Numbered from the stretch's first letter, positions 36,818 to 47,394 are shown. The stretch: DNA of 64,000 bases from Hemibagrus wyckioides (GCF_019097595.1 NC_080715.1:30776855-30840854); one strand, 5' to 3'. The notes: generated by a model from the sequence alone, not told the origin. Translations and numbers: made by a program.

Positions 36818-36966
36818 GTGTGTGTGCAACATCGACTGTTCCCACATCAGCTTCAACCCGGTGTGTGCGTCAGACGGCCGCTCTTACGACAACCCGTGCC
36901 AAGTCAAAGAAGCGTCATGTCAAAGACAAGAGCGCATCGAGGTCAAGTTCCTGGGTCACTGTCAAG
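36818..36966 (+). CDS. tmeff2: tmeff2 exon: Kazal-like part of second follistatin module
   Basis: Encodes CVCNIDC, FNPVCASDGRSYDNPC, KEASC and LGHCQ, which give cysteines four to ten of the ten-cysteine follistatin module begun in the previous exon. The first G completes Trp, and the single last base starts a Gly codon. The acceptor is TTCCACAG. The donor is unusual: CAAG/GCAAGC, a GC donor with otherwise good consensus. The only nearby GT (36973) has poor context and would change the phase. Follistatin modules of TMEFF proteins bind TGF-beta family and related ligands (family knowledge). Confidence 0.95.
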
Positions 36967-37562
36967 GCAAGCGTCCTGCTTCTCCTGTTCCATCTTTACC
37001 TCTATCTATCATACAACCCTAAACACAAACAGTTGGAACAGTTAGCATAAATTACTGTGTTTATATTATCCAAATGATCTCTATCTCCGGTATAGCGATG
37101 CTTTTGGAAATAGATACATAACAAACAGGTGGGAGTGTCAGTCGGGTGTCAGTCACCGAAAGACGGATGAGTTATTTCTGTTCAGTGAACATGAAGTTGA
37201 CCACTCTGAGTAAAAAATGAAAATGGGTTATTTTGACCCGAACAGATGAGGGTTAAGGAGACAGACGGAGCTCCCTATGCAACACACACACACACACACA
37301 CACCCCAACACACACACACACACATTTACCTCTGAAGTGTTGTCATGTTGTGTAATTCAGTAGCCACCTGCTGTGGAGGGACAGTTGGCCAGATGTACAG
37401 TTTAAGCAAAAAACTCCATTAATGAGTGCAATAACGTCAGCCAGTGTATAGCAGCAGCTGCAGTGATGCTGACTGTTTAAATTATTTCATTTAAATTACA
37501 GTTTAATGACTCTCTGACAATTTAAGCTTGTACACTTTAACATTTTTCTTTTTAACCATTAG
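36967..37562 (+). other. tmeff2 intron of GC-AG type
   Basis: 596 nt, starting GCAAGC and ending CATTAG after a TTTTTCTTTTT tract. Two (CA)n tracts lie at about 37280-37324. Confidence 0.8.
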
Positions 37563-37622
37563 GTGACATGATAACAGGAAACAAACCTGGGGATGGACAC
37601 TACGCCAGAGCCGACTTACCAG
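37563..37622 (+). CDS. tmeff2: tmeff2 60-nt exon: linker to EGF-like module
   Basis: Encodes G-D-M-I-T-G-N-K-P-G and then DGHYARADLP. The DGHYAR(T/A)D segment is a recognisable TMEFF2 linker between the follistatin and EGF-like modules. It begins with two bases completing Gly and ends with one base of Glu, so it is symmetric (20 codons) and could be skipped without a frameshift. Its donor, CCAG/GTGTGTGC, lies directly at the edge of a (GT)n tract. The human exon has a run of Thr here that this fish lacks (from memory). Confidence 0.9.
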
Positions 37623-38049
37623 GTGTGTGCATGTGTGTGTGTGTGTGTGTGTGTTAGATATATTTTCTACATGCATCCTCTTTAGAGAGTGTAATATGCT
37701 GTAAGCTGCTGACTGACAGTAATTGGTTGAGTTCTTGCAAATTACTGAAAAAGTTTTATGGTTATCTGCATCATGATGTTTTGGCATCTGTGCTGATCCA
37801 AATAAAAGTGCTGAAGTTTAACTGCTTGCTATGAAGAAATCAACAGAGACACATCATCGAGTTCGATTTGAGACCGAAAGACGGAGACGGAGAACGGAAG
37901 AGACAGACATAGAAAGTGGTAGACAATGAGGCACTGAGCCAGCGAGAGAGGGAGGCAGACAGACAGAGGCGTAGGAGAGAGAGAAATAAAGTGAGATTTC
38001 AACAAACGTGTGTGTGTGTGTGGTGTGTGTGTGTCTGTGCATTGTATAG
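37623..38049 (+). other. tmeff2 intron with (GT)n at both ends
   Basis: 427 nt. GT dinucleotides occupy 37623-37629 and 37632-37654 at the donor and 38008-38034 just before the acceptor GCATTGTATAG. There is little polypyrimidine tract apart from the GT tract. Confidence 0.85.
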
Positions 38050-38173
38050 AGGAGAAGCCTGAAGTGTCGGAGGTGGCACGAGGAATTTACATCCCTTGTC
38101 CAGAACACTACAAGAACTACTGCGTACACGGAGACTGTGAATACCCCAACATGCTCTCCACACCATCCTGCAG
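38050..38173 (+). CDS. tmeff2: tmeff2 exon: first part of EGF-like module
   Basis: Encodes E-E-K-P-E-V-S-E-V-A-R, a juxtamodule stretch, and then CPEHYKNYCVHGDC and SC: cysteines one to four of the EGF-like module with normal spacing (7, 4 and 10 residues between). CPEHY and the HG.C pattern are tomoregulin features. The last two bases (AG) are completed by T of the next exon, giving Ser before cysteine five. The donor is GCAG/GTACAC, followed by (CA)n. This region lies just outside the membrane; ectodomain shedding of TMEFF2 is known from the family. Confidence 0.95.
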
Positions 38174-38768
38174 GTACACACACACACACAAAACAAAGAA
38201 AGCCACTGCAGAGCTCAACACAACAGCTCCCCCTGCTGTTTACATCTCACAAAGCTGGATGAGACACATACAGAGGAAAGTGCATGTCGTTCCATAGAGA
38301 AATGTAATGAATAATCCTGAGATCAGACCAGAAAGAGACTGATATCACTGCAGGCGTGTCTCGAGAGGTTGTGCACCGACTGCTGCTTTTATCAGGTGTC
38401 TGTGTGCACTGTCATTTTTCCACCAATTAACAAGCAAATGTGAGACCACGCTGCTCCAGTTCTGCTTAACTTTTTGTACCTTTACTCTACCACAACTGAA
38501 CATTTGAACTCAAAACGCTTGTCCCCGACCAATCACTTGGCCCTGTCCTGTCCTGCCCTGTCCTGTTCTGTCACTTTGTTACTCGTTAATGTGAGCACAA
38601 GTTGAAAAAAGGATGTGAGAGAAAACGAGTGCAAGTGTAGAAGAAGAAAACGGCCGAGAGGAAGGAGAGAGGAAGAGCTTAGGTCTAACAGGTGATGCAC
38701 TCAACAATCAGCAGCTGTTTCTCAGCAAGAATCTCCCCAGAGAGAAGACTGAAAAGAATAGAGAAAGA

Positions 38769-38772
<4 letters not shown>

Positions 38773-38846
<74 letters not shown>

Positions 38847-38847
38847 C
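38773..38847. repeat. (TG)n-(AG)n compound microsatellite
   Basis: About 16 TG units followed by AG units with one interruption. Confidence 0.95.
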
Positions 38848-39574
38848 AATGAGGACACAGATCTTTTGTCCCAAGGATGAAGCATTGAAGCATAGCACAC
38901 ACATAGCTGTCAAATTATTTCACCTTTTTTTTTAATATTATTTATTTATTATTTTAAAAGTTAAAAAAGCAACTTTTCAGTGTTTAACTGTTGAAAAAGT
39001 AAGCCGAAAAAAAATGAGAGTGCTACAATTTTGGCTAAATGCCTCTTGCCAACAAGAAAAGGTGAACAAATCTGAATAAATGTTTATCATTTATTGTTGT
39101 TTCATCTTTGTTTATAATTAGTCATCAGTTGAATCTAGAGTGTGTGTGTGTGTGTGTAGTGCACTTCACAGTGTCTGCAACACCATTCTGTTACACTCTA
39201 TGTCCCGTAGTGAGCAAATCCAGTGTACAGAAAGCCAGAGATGTGTGTGAGGATTTGAGATGTTTATTATCCCACATCACCCAAGAAATGTAAATCTGAG
39301 TAAACGTCAGGGCTGAGAGAGCATTACTGTACATAACACAATAAAAACAGAGAGCTAACAAGTCTCCTCGTAATGTTATTTGCTTTTAAGAAATTATTTA
39401 CCGTTTTCGTCCCCCCGTCACACGATACTAATCCAGCCTGTAGTGCTTACTCTGTCTGTTCATTAATACACAAATGCATTCAAATGAACACCAGATTTAT
39501 TCCATTTAAAATTCCAATTTGGATGACGTTTTAAATGTTTAATGGAGTTTGACAGCCCTTAATGTACAAACAAA

Positions 39575-40167
39575 AAAACAGCTGTGCCCTCCTCATTTAC
39601 ACAGTTATCTAATCAGCCAATCACGTGGCAGCAGCACAATGGAGAAAATCATGCAGATCTAGATTATCTCAAGAGGTTCAGATAATGTTCACGTCAAACA
39701 TCAGAATCAAGAAAATTCTGACGCGACATTGGTTACAGGCTTACCCACATTTGACCAGGCGACAAATTTCTACATCAGGTGACCAGTTTGGAGTTCTCAC
39801 CCACCTGAAGTTTTGACGTGTTGCTCTTTTCAGATGCTTTTCTCCTCACCACATTTGGACAGAGTTTTTAGTGTGGACTTGTCAGCTCCAGTGACCTCTG
39901 TTCTCGCTCATCAGCGAGGAGTTCTCATGCAGAGCTGACACACAGTTTTTTTTTATTCTGTGTAAACTCTCATGAATATTGTGTGAGAAACCAGCAGCTG
40001 CGCCAAAGTCACAGAGATCTTTTTCCTCATTCTGGTGATTGATGTGAAGGTGAACTGAAGCTCTTGACCTGGATCTGCTTGATTTTACGCATCATGCTGC
40101 TGCCGTGTGATTGGCTGATTGAATAACAGCATGAATGAACAGGGATACAGGTGTTCCTAATAAAGTG
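39575..40167. mobile_element. Tc1-like non-autonomous element
   Basis: The left arm has GCTGTGCCCTCCTCATTTAC and TCTAATCAGCCAATCACGTG. The right arm has GTGATTGGCTGATTGAATAA and ends AGGTGTTCCTAATAAAGTG. Same family as 29923-30732. No usable transposase frame. Confidence 0.7.
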
Positions 40168-40383
40168 GCTGATGAGTTATGGTCTGATTCTGAGTAACAC
40201 TCAACAACTTTGAACCCTTGCCTTTCCCTGATTGGTCAGCTGTCCCACTCTTACTGGTCTATTGTCTCTTTATCATTCATCCATTGCTCTACTGTCCCAT
40301 CTTCTTATCCTCAATTGACACTTAGTGGTCACTTTTATTGGTCCATTATCCTTCCATCATTGGTCTGTTTTTGGTCCTCTCAG

Positions 40384-40542
40384 TTGTCACTCAGGCTTCA
40401 GCGGCCCGCAGTGTGACACCAAGGAGTACAACGTGCTGTATGTGGTTCCGGGTTCCGGAAAAGTCCGTTACGTTCTCATCGCATCCATCATCGGAGCCCT
40501 GCAGGTGGCCATCATCTGTGTGGTGGTGCTGTGTATCACCCG
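40384..40542 (+). CDS. tmeff2: tmeff2 exon: end of EGF-like module and transmembrane helix
   Basis: Encodes CHSGFSGPQC (cysteines five and six), the juxtamembrane segment KEYNVLYVVPGSGKVRY, the hydrophobic helix VLIASIIGALQVAIICVVVL and CITR. The tomoregulin juxtamembrane YVLYVVP/VLYVVPG type motif is clear. The residue before the last Cys is Gln; EGF receptor ligands have Arg and tomoregulins are reported to have His. The first base completes Ser and the last two start Arg. The donor is CCCG/GTGAGC, followed soon by (CA)n. Single-pass type I membrane protein. Confidence 0.96.
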
Positions 40543-41327
40543 GTGAGCCTACACACACACACACACACACACACACTTCTTTAGAGTTTTGCATTGCCGC
40601 ATCTTGTAGATCTTTTAGTTTAATGTACATTATGTTAAAAGAACATGGGCCGTGATATTTTAATTAAAAATTCCACCTGATATTAACGCAAAACACAATA
40701 CCAAAAATTTATTTGTTTCAGCGCTATGAGACATCTACGAAACTAATGACTTCACAATTTACTTTACAAATAAATAGACTACTTTATCCAGCTCTATGCT
40801 ACAGAACCACAACAAACTCAATTACATTCCTGAAACGTACAAACAGCTCAGTTGTGGGCTCTGAATGTGAATCAGACAGCTCATTACACATGGACAATAT
40901 CATTGTACTATCAGAATTAATAAAAACCGCTAACAAAACTAATTTAAATACCACTCGCCGTCACCGAAACAAGAAATGAGCTAATAATCATTCCGTCCTA
41001 GAGGCTCACGCATGAGCGAACAGCCACAAAAAGCACACAAGAGTTATAAAAATGTGTTTGCTGTGAGCTCTGTTAGACAGATATGCGTATGCTAAAGTAT
41101 CCACGTGAAATGTGTCGGTGAAAAATAGAACCATAAATCCTCATGAAATAAAAGTAATAATTTCATTTGTCATGATATATTCCTGGTAAATATATTCATA
41201 AACATTCTATTCTTATTCCTTATTATTTGCGTTTGAGCTATTATCACAAAATTTAAGGGTCACGATGAAAGATTCATGTGATGCGAATGCTGCAGTTTGC
41301 GCAAGGCAGGTTTCAGGGAAGCTGATG

Positions 41328-41361
<34 letters not shown>

Positions 41362-43202
41362 CCTCATCACGGCTCCACTTCCAGTGGGAGTGTGTTCGGT
41401 TCCAGAGGGAGGCTGCTGAATTAACACTCCGTTAAAGGTCAGCAGATCGCGGTGCCTGTGCAGAGATCAGTGATTAAAGTTTAAAATCCGCTCCACTCCT
41501 GAATAACCTTCTAAACGAATATTCTAACCAAAACAACTCTGCAGCCACTCCACACTGTACGCAAAGAGCCAGCAGGGGGAGTGTTTACTTACAGATCAAT
41601 GATAGCAGAAACAGAGGACCAGCCATCTGGAGCATCTGGAAAATTCCCAGTGGGCTTGTCGATCTGTGCACAGACTTGCGGAGGTGCGGTCAGCTTAAAT
41701 ACGGGCGATTAGCTGGAAAATAAATAAATAAATGAAGGAAGAAAACAGAACACAATTATTGCAAAATGATTTGGGGAAAAGCTACAGAGATAGATTAGTA
41801 TTAAAAAGAATTCTTTCTGCAAAAAATGTACAAAAACTGAGAAACATCTTAACTGATAATTTAACAAAATAAATCAGAAAGTAATTAGAAAAATGAATTT
41901 AAAAAAAGATCAAATATCTCAACAAATATAGACATAATCTGCAGGAAATTATGAAGTATATCCATAAATACATAAAATTTAAAATAAGAACACAACTTAA
42001 GTTAAAACATTTATTTATTTATTTTTATAAATTTTTACTGATATTTTTAGAATTAGATGTAAGCTACTTACATCTAATGAAAAAATTAAAATGCAGTTTA
42101 AAAAAAAATCTCCACATGAGTTTGTTGTCTTTCTCACTTGGCCAAAAGAAACACAAGACTTCGACAAGCACAGACGCTGCAGAGCCTGTAATCTGAACCT
42201 GCCTGGACGTGTGAAGGGAAAGTGTCCTTACATGAGTGCAGAAATGTAGACTCTCCATTACACCTGGCTTTACACTGAGAGGCTGACCTTTACCACCGGA
42301 CATGAGACCTGTAGCACTTCCCATCTTTAATCGGCTCTGAATGTTACCTTGTCATCTTAAGACCCATTTTTTTTCCTCCTCATGCAAATATTATTATTAC
42401 TATTACTGTACTATTACTACAAATATTATTTACTAAATAAAGATAAGTTGATCAATTCATAATTATTGTTTTAAATACATTTATTAGTAACTTTAGCATG
42501 TTAATAATAAGGCTTATAAATCACCTGGTTCATATTGATGCTTCACAACTTCCTGATAATAAGATGAGGTGGTGTTTATGAGCTGGATTATGTGCCAAGG
42601 AAATCCTGAGAGTCCCAGATTGCTGAATTAATCTGTTTACTAAAGTAATGTAGAAGAGTTATATCATGATTTATCGAAGATTTAGAGTTGTGCGTATAAG
42701 CTACTGCTACATAATATATTTATTAATGCACCAAAATGTAGAGATGAAAGACTAAGAACTGAAGTGATCAGGTCATTAGCATTTATTCAAATTCAGCTTT
42801 ATATTAAGCGGTCAGAACAGTTTCTTTGGTTCCTTGCTCTGACTAGTGAAATTTCAACCTTTTAAGACGTGGCCTACGGAGCTAACAGCTCCTCAGTGCT
42901 ATAATATACAAGAAAAGATTAGGAAAAAATTCAGACCCACCTCCTATGTCAGCAACAGCTTTTATCAATATAAAGAATCCAGAGGTTACAAGAATGGAAC
43001 ATCTATACTACACAATTTTCTTTATATCATACCACTAGGTGGCAGCAGAGGACCAGGGTCTATAGAAATCATCTCTTTTTGTGCAAATCCAGATCCCACA
43101 CACCTCCCACTTCTATTCTTGTTCAAATATCTTCTTCTTCTTCTTCGTAAAATATTCACTCAGTTGTCACTCATATCCACCCGCTTTCTGTCATTTGTAC
43201 AG
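40543..43202 (+). other. tmeff2 last intron, 2.7 kb
   Basis: Contains (CA)n at 40550-40576 and 41330-41360, AT-rich sequence around 41700-42800, and a (TTC)n-rich approach to the acceptor CATTTGTACAG. No other feature seen. Confidence 0.85.
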
Positions 43203-43299
43203 GAAGTGCCCACGGACTAACCGTATCAACCGTCAAAAACAAAACGTCACGCACTACAACTCGGAGAACACCCTGCGCGCCTCCACCCGCCTCATCTAA
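43203..43299 (+). CDS. tmeff2: tmeff2 last coding exon: cytoplasmic tail and stop
   Basis: Encodes KCPRTNRINRQKQN and ends ENTLRASTRLI with TAA at 43297-43299. It is the basic cytoplasmic tail of tomoregulin-2, near identical in its first and last parts to the mammalian tail. The first base completes Arg from the previous exon. The RASTRLI end distinguishes TMEFF2 from TMEFF1, which I recall ending differently. Confidence 0.96.
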
Positions 43300-44765
43300 G
43301 TGTCTGGAGAAGCCTCACGATCGTCGGATATGTAGTTACAAGAGATTAAAGATCCAAAACAAGCCACTCCCTCCTGCCTCCTGGAGCAACGAGATGGACC
43401 ATACCGGACCATACTACTAGACAGAGGGGAGGGGGTGGCGGTGGGGTTATAGTGAGGCTAAAGGGGGTGACACGCGGTGCCTTCTACCTGTGGCACAGGA
43501 CACAAACTGAGAGGATCTTAGGACATTATGTTAGGACAAGTCCTACTATTTGGTTATGTATGGGTAATATTTCCACTAGTTTCTTTGTTTTGTCTTGGTG
43601 GGGTCTTTTTTCTGTAAATGTAAATAAATAATTTATATCACAAAACAGATAATAGCATGCAACTGTATTTTTATGGTGGGTGCCAATTTGGCAAGAATAG
43701 GGGTTCTTAACTTTTTTGATAGACAACACTACATCTGTGGGTTAATGTAAATTTTAGATTTAATGATTTTGCTATGAACACCCTCTCACAGCCTGATATA
43801 CGTTATATGTTACACCTGTTCTGACCACTAGGGGGTAGATTTGTGCAAAATAATGTAACTTCTTGTGCCTTAGATCAGAGCTTATCACAACTGACCCATT
43901 AAATGCGATTACAGTTGTAACATCATACATTGGTAATCTTAAAAAAAAACCATACACATACACAATGCACCTCACACTGAGCTGTCCAACCAAATCTTCA
44001 CACACACACATACACACACGCACACACACACACACACGCACGCACAAAAAAAAAATGCAGCCGTGATTTGACTCATGTATGTGTGAAAATCACTCAGTAG
44101 AGACACACTGACACTGATTTCTATACTGATTCACAAACTGATTCCCTTCTTACACGAGCTAATCTGGGGGTCTATTACTGTCAAATAATGACCTGAAGCT
44201 TTCAGACCAGTACTGGATTATGTAGACCAATATATATCTGTGTTGTAAACCCGACACTAACAGACATTTTTATATCTATATTTATACATCTATATCAGAT
44301 TCTTGAACTGCTTGACAGTTTGGTCTAGACACTGAAACAATGCATAATTGTACAAAACATTAAAAAAGTTCCAGTCACTCTGAAGCTGTCCTTATATTAA
44401 TAAAACATACTGAATTAAAGAGGACCACAACATCTCAGCCAATATTAAGAGGTGTTTAGTGACTAGGGAAGGATGCTAGCTTATTTTCCCTCAGCTTAGA
44501 CTCATGGCTTGTACTAATAAATACTGATTTGTTGATCTGTTTCATACAGACATGCACTACACACCATACACATGTGTTTCTGAGACACTAGTGATGCTAG
44601 AATCAGTATACTGTATGTTGTAGCAAAGTGGATGTGGTATATGAGAGTATGAGGATGATTTTGGTGGATTATTTTTTTTAAACATACTGAACATTTATTC
44701 TCTGGTAACAATGGTAAATATGTCTAAAAATTTGCTGTGTGGTAAAGTGGTCCAAATAAAATATA
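43300..44765 (+). other. tmeff2: Probable tmeff2 3' UTR
   Basis: No long open frame follows the stop. AATAAA hexamers occur at about 43622-43629 (AATAAATAAT), 44399-44404 and 44755-44760. Which one is used cannot be decided here. A (CA)n tract lies at 44000-44042. Confidence 0.55.
44755..44760 (+). terminator. Candidate polyadenylation signal AATAAA
   Basis: The most distal perfect hexamer before the minisatellite region, followed by ATAAATAACA. Distal and proximal alternatives are at 44399 and near 43623. Confidence 0.35.
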
Positions 44766-44824
44766 AATAACAGTAATAACATGTTACATGTATAAGAATA
44801 TGGGAGCAACAGGTACTACAAGAT

Positions 44825-45500
44825 CAGAGTCCAAGAGAGTCAGAGGCAGGGTAAGTGGGACAAAGTGGAGTGGGATCAGGTGCGCAGTATAAGACTGGAT
44901 CTAAGAGGCAGGATTGGGACTGTGACTGATGGGGTATTAGTTCCAGAGTTTGAGACTGGTCTAGGATCAGAAACAGCCAGGGATGGAGGAGGAAGATTGC
45001 ATTTGAGACAGGGGCAGTATTGGAGCAGTGATGAAGTCCTAAGAAGTATTAGGGGTATAGGATCAGGAGCAGAGATGGAGTACTGGGAAGGATCGGGGGC
45101 AGAGTCTGAGACTGGGGCAGGATTAGGGGCAGAGTCTGAGACTGGGGCAGGATCAAGGGCAAAGATGGGTTCCTGGGAAGGATCAGGGGCAGAGTCTGAG
45201 ACTGGAAAGCATCATGGGCGAAGATGGGTTCCTGGGAAGGATCAGGGGCAGAGTCTGAGATTGGGGCAGGATTAGGGGCAGATTCTGAGACTGGAAAGGA
45301 TCATTAGCAAAGATGGGTTCCTGGGAAGGATTAGGGGCAGATTCTGAGACTGGAAAGGATCATGGGCAAAGATGGGTTGCTGGGAAGGATCAGGGGCAGA
45401 GTCTGAGACTAGGGCAGGATCAGAGGCAGAGATGAAGTCCTGAGAAGGATTAACGGCTGAGTCTGGGATTGGGGCAGGATTAGGGGCAGAGCATGAGACT
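44825..45500. repeat. ~30-bp minisatellite (GGGGCAGAGTCTGAGACTGG type)
   Basis: Imperfect units built on GATCAGGGGCAGAGTCTGAG, ACTGGGGCAGGAT and AAGATGGGTTCCTGGGAAGG in alternating order, at least fifteen units. The 136-codon frame at 44865-45275 is a repeat translation. Confidence 0.85.
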
Positions 45501-45646
45501 GAGTGAGCATTAGAGGCAAAGGATCAGAAGCAGGGATTGAGACCGTGAAGGTTCGGGACCAAAATCAAGAAGATCAAATGCAGAGATCAAAGGGGCAGGA
45601 TCAGTTTAAGATAGTGAAACATGTTCAGAAAGCTTACTCACTGTAG

Positions 45647-45715
45647 TAAATCCCAAATGTTTGTGGACACCTAACTACCACACCCATGTGTTCTTTTTTT
45701 ATCTCATTCCTCCAC
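45647..45715. mobile_element. Tc1-like terminal fragment
   Basis: CCCAAATGTTTGTGGACACC, then ACCACACCCATGTGTTC, a terminal motif of fish Tc1-like elements. No partner end found. Confidence 0.45.
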
Positions 45716-45732
45716 TTTTCCGTTGAATATCT

Positions 45733-46015
45733 TCAATTCAGTTCACTTCAATTTTATTTGTAGAGCACTTTTAACAATGGACATCGTCTCAAAGCAGCTT
45801 GACAGAAATATAGAATAAAAATTACATGAAATATAAAGTAATATTTATCTCTAATGAGCAAGCCTGAGGCAACAGTGGCAAGGGAAAAACTTCCTGAGAA
45901 GGAAGAATCTTTGAGAAGAACCAGACGCAGAAGGGAATCCATTCTCATTTGGGTCCATCTTACCTGCAGTTTGAGATTCTGCACAGCTCTTCCTGAGCCA
46001 CCAGATTTTCTATGC
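45733..46015. repeat. Dispersed teleost repeat (TTTATTTGTAGAGCACTTTT type)
   Basis: CAATTTTATTTGTAGAGCAC, GTCTCAAAGCAGCTTGACAG, AGCAAGCCTGAGGCAACAGT and AGGGAATCCATTCTCATTTG are the ordered landmarks of a very common fish repeat. Confidence 0.75.
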
Positions 46016-46157
46016 AAATGAAACACACCACATCAGGGTGACAGGGTCTTTAGGAGGATGTCAGAGTCAGTAGAGGTTGGTTGTATGTCTCTATTCAGGC
46101 ATTTTACACAACTTGTAGTCAAAATCTCTAGCTTGGGTTAGACACCAAACAAACATA

Positions 46158-47388
46158 CACTATATTGCCAAAAGTATTCGCTCACCCATCCAAATAATCA
46201 GAATCAGGTGTTCCAATCACTTCCATGGCCACAGGTGTATAAAATCAAGCACCTAGGCATGCAGACTGTTTTTACAAACATTTGTGAAAGAATGGGTCGC
46301 TCTCAGGAGCTCAGTGAATTCCAGCGTGGAACTGTGATAGGATGCCACCTGTGCAACAAATCCAGTCGTGAAATTTCCTCACTCCTAAATATTCCACAGT
46401 CAACTGTCAGCTGTATTATAAGAACGTGGAAGTGTTTGGGAACGACAGCAACTCAGCCACGAAGTGGTAGGCCACGTAAACTGACGGAGCGGGCTCAGCG
46501 GATGCTGAGGCGCATAGTGCGAAGAGGTCGCCAACTTTCTGCAGAGTCAATCGCTACAGACCTCCAAACTTCATGTGGCCTTCAGATTAGCTCAAGAACA
46601 GTGCGCAGAGAGCTTCATGGAATGGGTTTCCATGGCCGAGCAGCTGCATCCAAGCCATACATCACCAACTGCAATGCAAAGCGTCGGATGCAGTGGTGTA
46701 AAGCACGCCGCCACTGGACTCTAGAGCAGTGGAGACGCGTTCTCTGAAGTGACGAATCGCGCTTCTCCATCTGGCAATCTGATGGATGAGTCTGGGTTTG
46801 GCGGTTGCCAGGAGAACGGTACTTGTCTGACTGCATTGTGCCAAGTGTAAAGTTTGGTGGAGGGGGGATTATGGTGTGGGGTTGTTTTTCAGGAGCTGGG
46901 CTTGGCCCCTTAGTTCCAGTGAAAGGAACTCTGAATGCTTCAGCATACCAAGACATTTTGGACAATTCCATGCTCCCAACTTTGTGGGAACAGTTTGGAG
47001 CTGGCCCCTTCCTCTTCCAACATGACTGTGCACCAGTGCACAAAGCAAGGTCCATAAAGACATGGATGACAGAGTCTGGTGTGGAGGAACTTGACTGGCC
47101 TGCACAGAGTCCTGACCTCAACCCCATAGAACACCTTTGGGATGAATTAGAGCGGAGACTGAGAGCCAGGCCTTCTCGTCCAACATCAGTGTGTGACCTC
47201 ACAAATGCGCTTCTTGAAGAATGGTCAAAAATTCCCATAAACACACTCCTAAACCTTGTGGACAGCCTTCCCAGAAGAGTTGAAGCTGTTATAGCTGCAA
47301 AGGGTGGACCGACATCATATTGAACCCTATGGATTAGGAATGGGATGTCACTTAAGTTCATATGCGAGTCAAGGCAGGCAATATAGTG
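46158..47388 (+). mobile_element. Near-full-length Tc1-like transposon, 1231 bp
   Basis: Flanked by TA at 46156-46157 and 47389-47390. The left end is CACTATATTGCCAAAAGTAT and the right end is its inverse for the outer 12 bp (GGCAATATAGTG). The right end then lacks the following AAAAGTATTCGCTCA-like block, suggesting a small deletion there. It encloses one transposase frame. Among the relics in this window it is the best preserved. Confidence 0.93.
46292..47323 (+). pseudogene. Tc1-like transposase, frame intact except two stops
   Basis: 344 codons from ATG (MGRSQELSEFQRG) to TGA, the usual Tc1 transposase length. Two helix-turn-helix regions lie at the N-terminus (SREISSLLNIPQSTVSCI; ISSRTVRRELHGMGF), then SDESRF (first Asp), HDCAPVHKA (second Asp) and [14 protein letters not shown] (Glu), in DD34E order. 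In-frame TGA codons sit at 46745-46747, directly before SDESRF, and at about 46787-46789. One stop fits a Trp codon change and the other an Arg CGA change. No frameshift is seen. The long minus-strand frame over it is a shadow. A functional enzyme is not expected without readthrough. Confidence 0.9.
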
Positions 47389-47394
47389 TATGTG

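Larger units (their letters stand above)
38174..40383 (+). other. tmeff2 intron, 2.2 kb
   Basis: Contains a (TG)n-(AG)n compound microsatellite at 38773-38847, a (GT)n run at 39140-39158, and a Tc1-like element at 39575-40167. Ends GTCCTCTCAG. Confidence 0.9.

Noticed and set aside
36973..36974. GT as a conventional donor for the follistatin exon
   Set aside because: Poor consensus (AAGC/GTCCTG) and it would change the phase to the next exon; the GC donor at 36967 fits both.
36763..37050. Alternative-frame ORFs over the follistatin exon
   Set aside because: Only the frame beginning CVCNIDC matches tmeff2 and joins in phase to neighbouring exons.
44865..45275. 136-codon Gly/Ser/Glu-rich frame
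   Set aside because: Follows the 30-bp minisatellite; no start or splice context.
46615..47361. 248-codon minus-strand open frame, the longest apart from repeats
   Set aside because: It lies exactly opposite the Tc1 transposase frame and has no family resemblance; it is a shadow of that gene.
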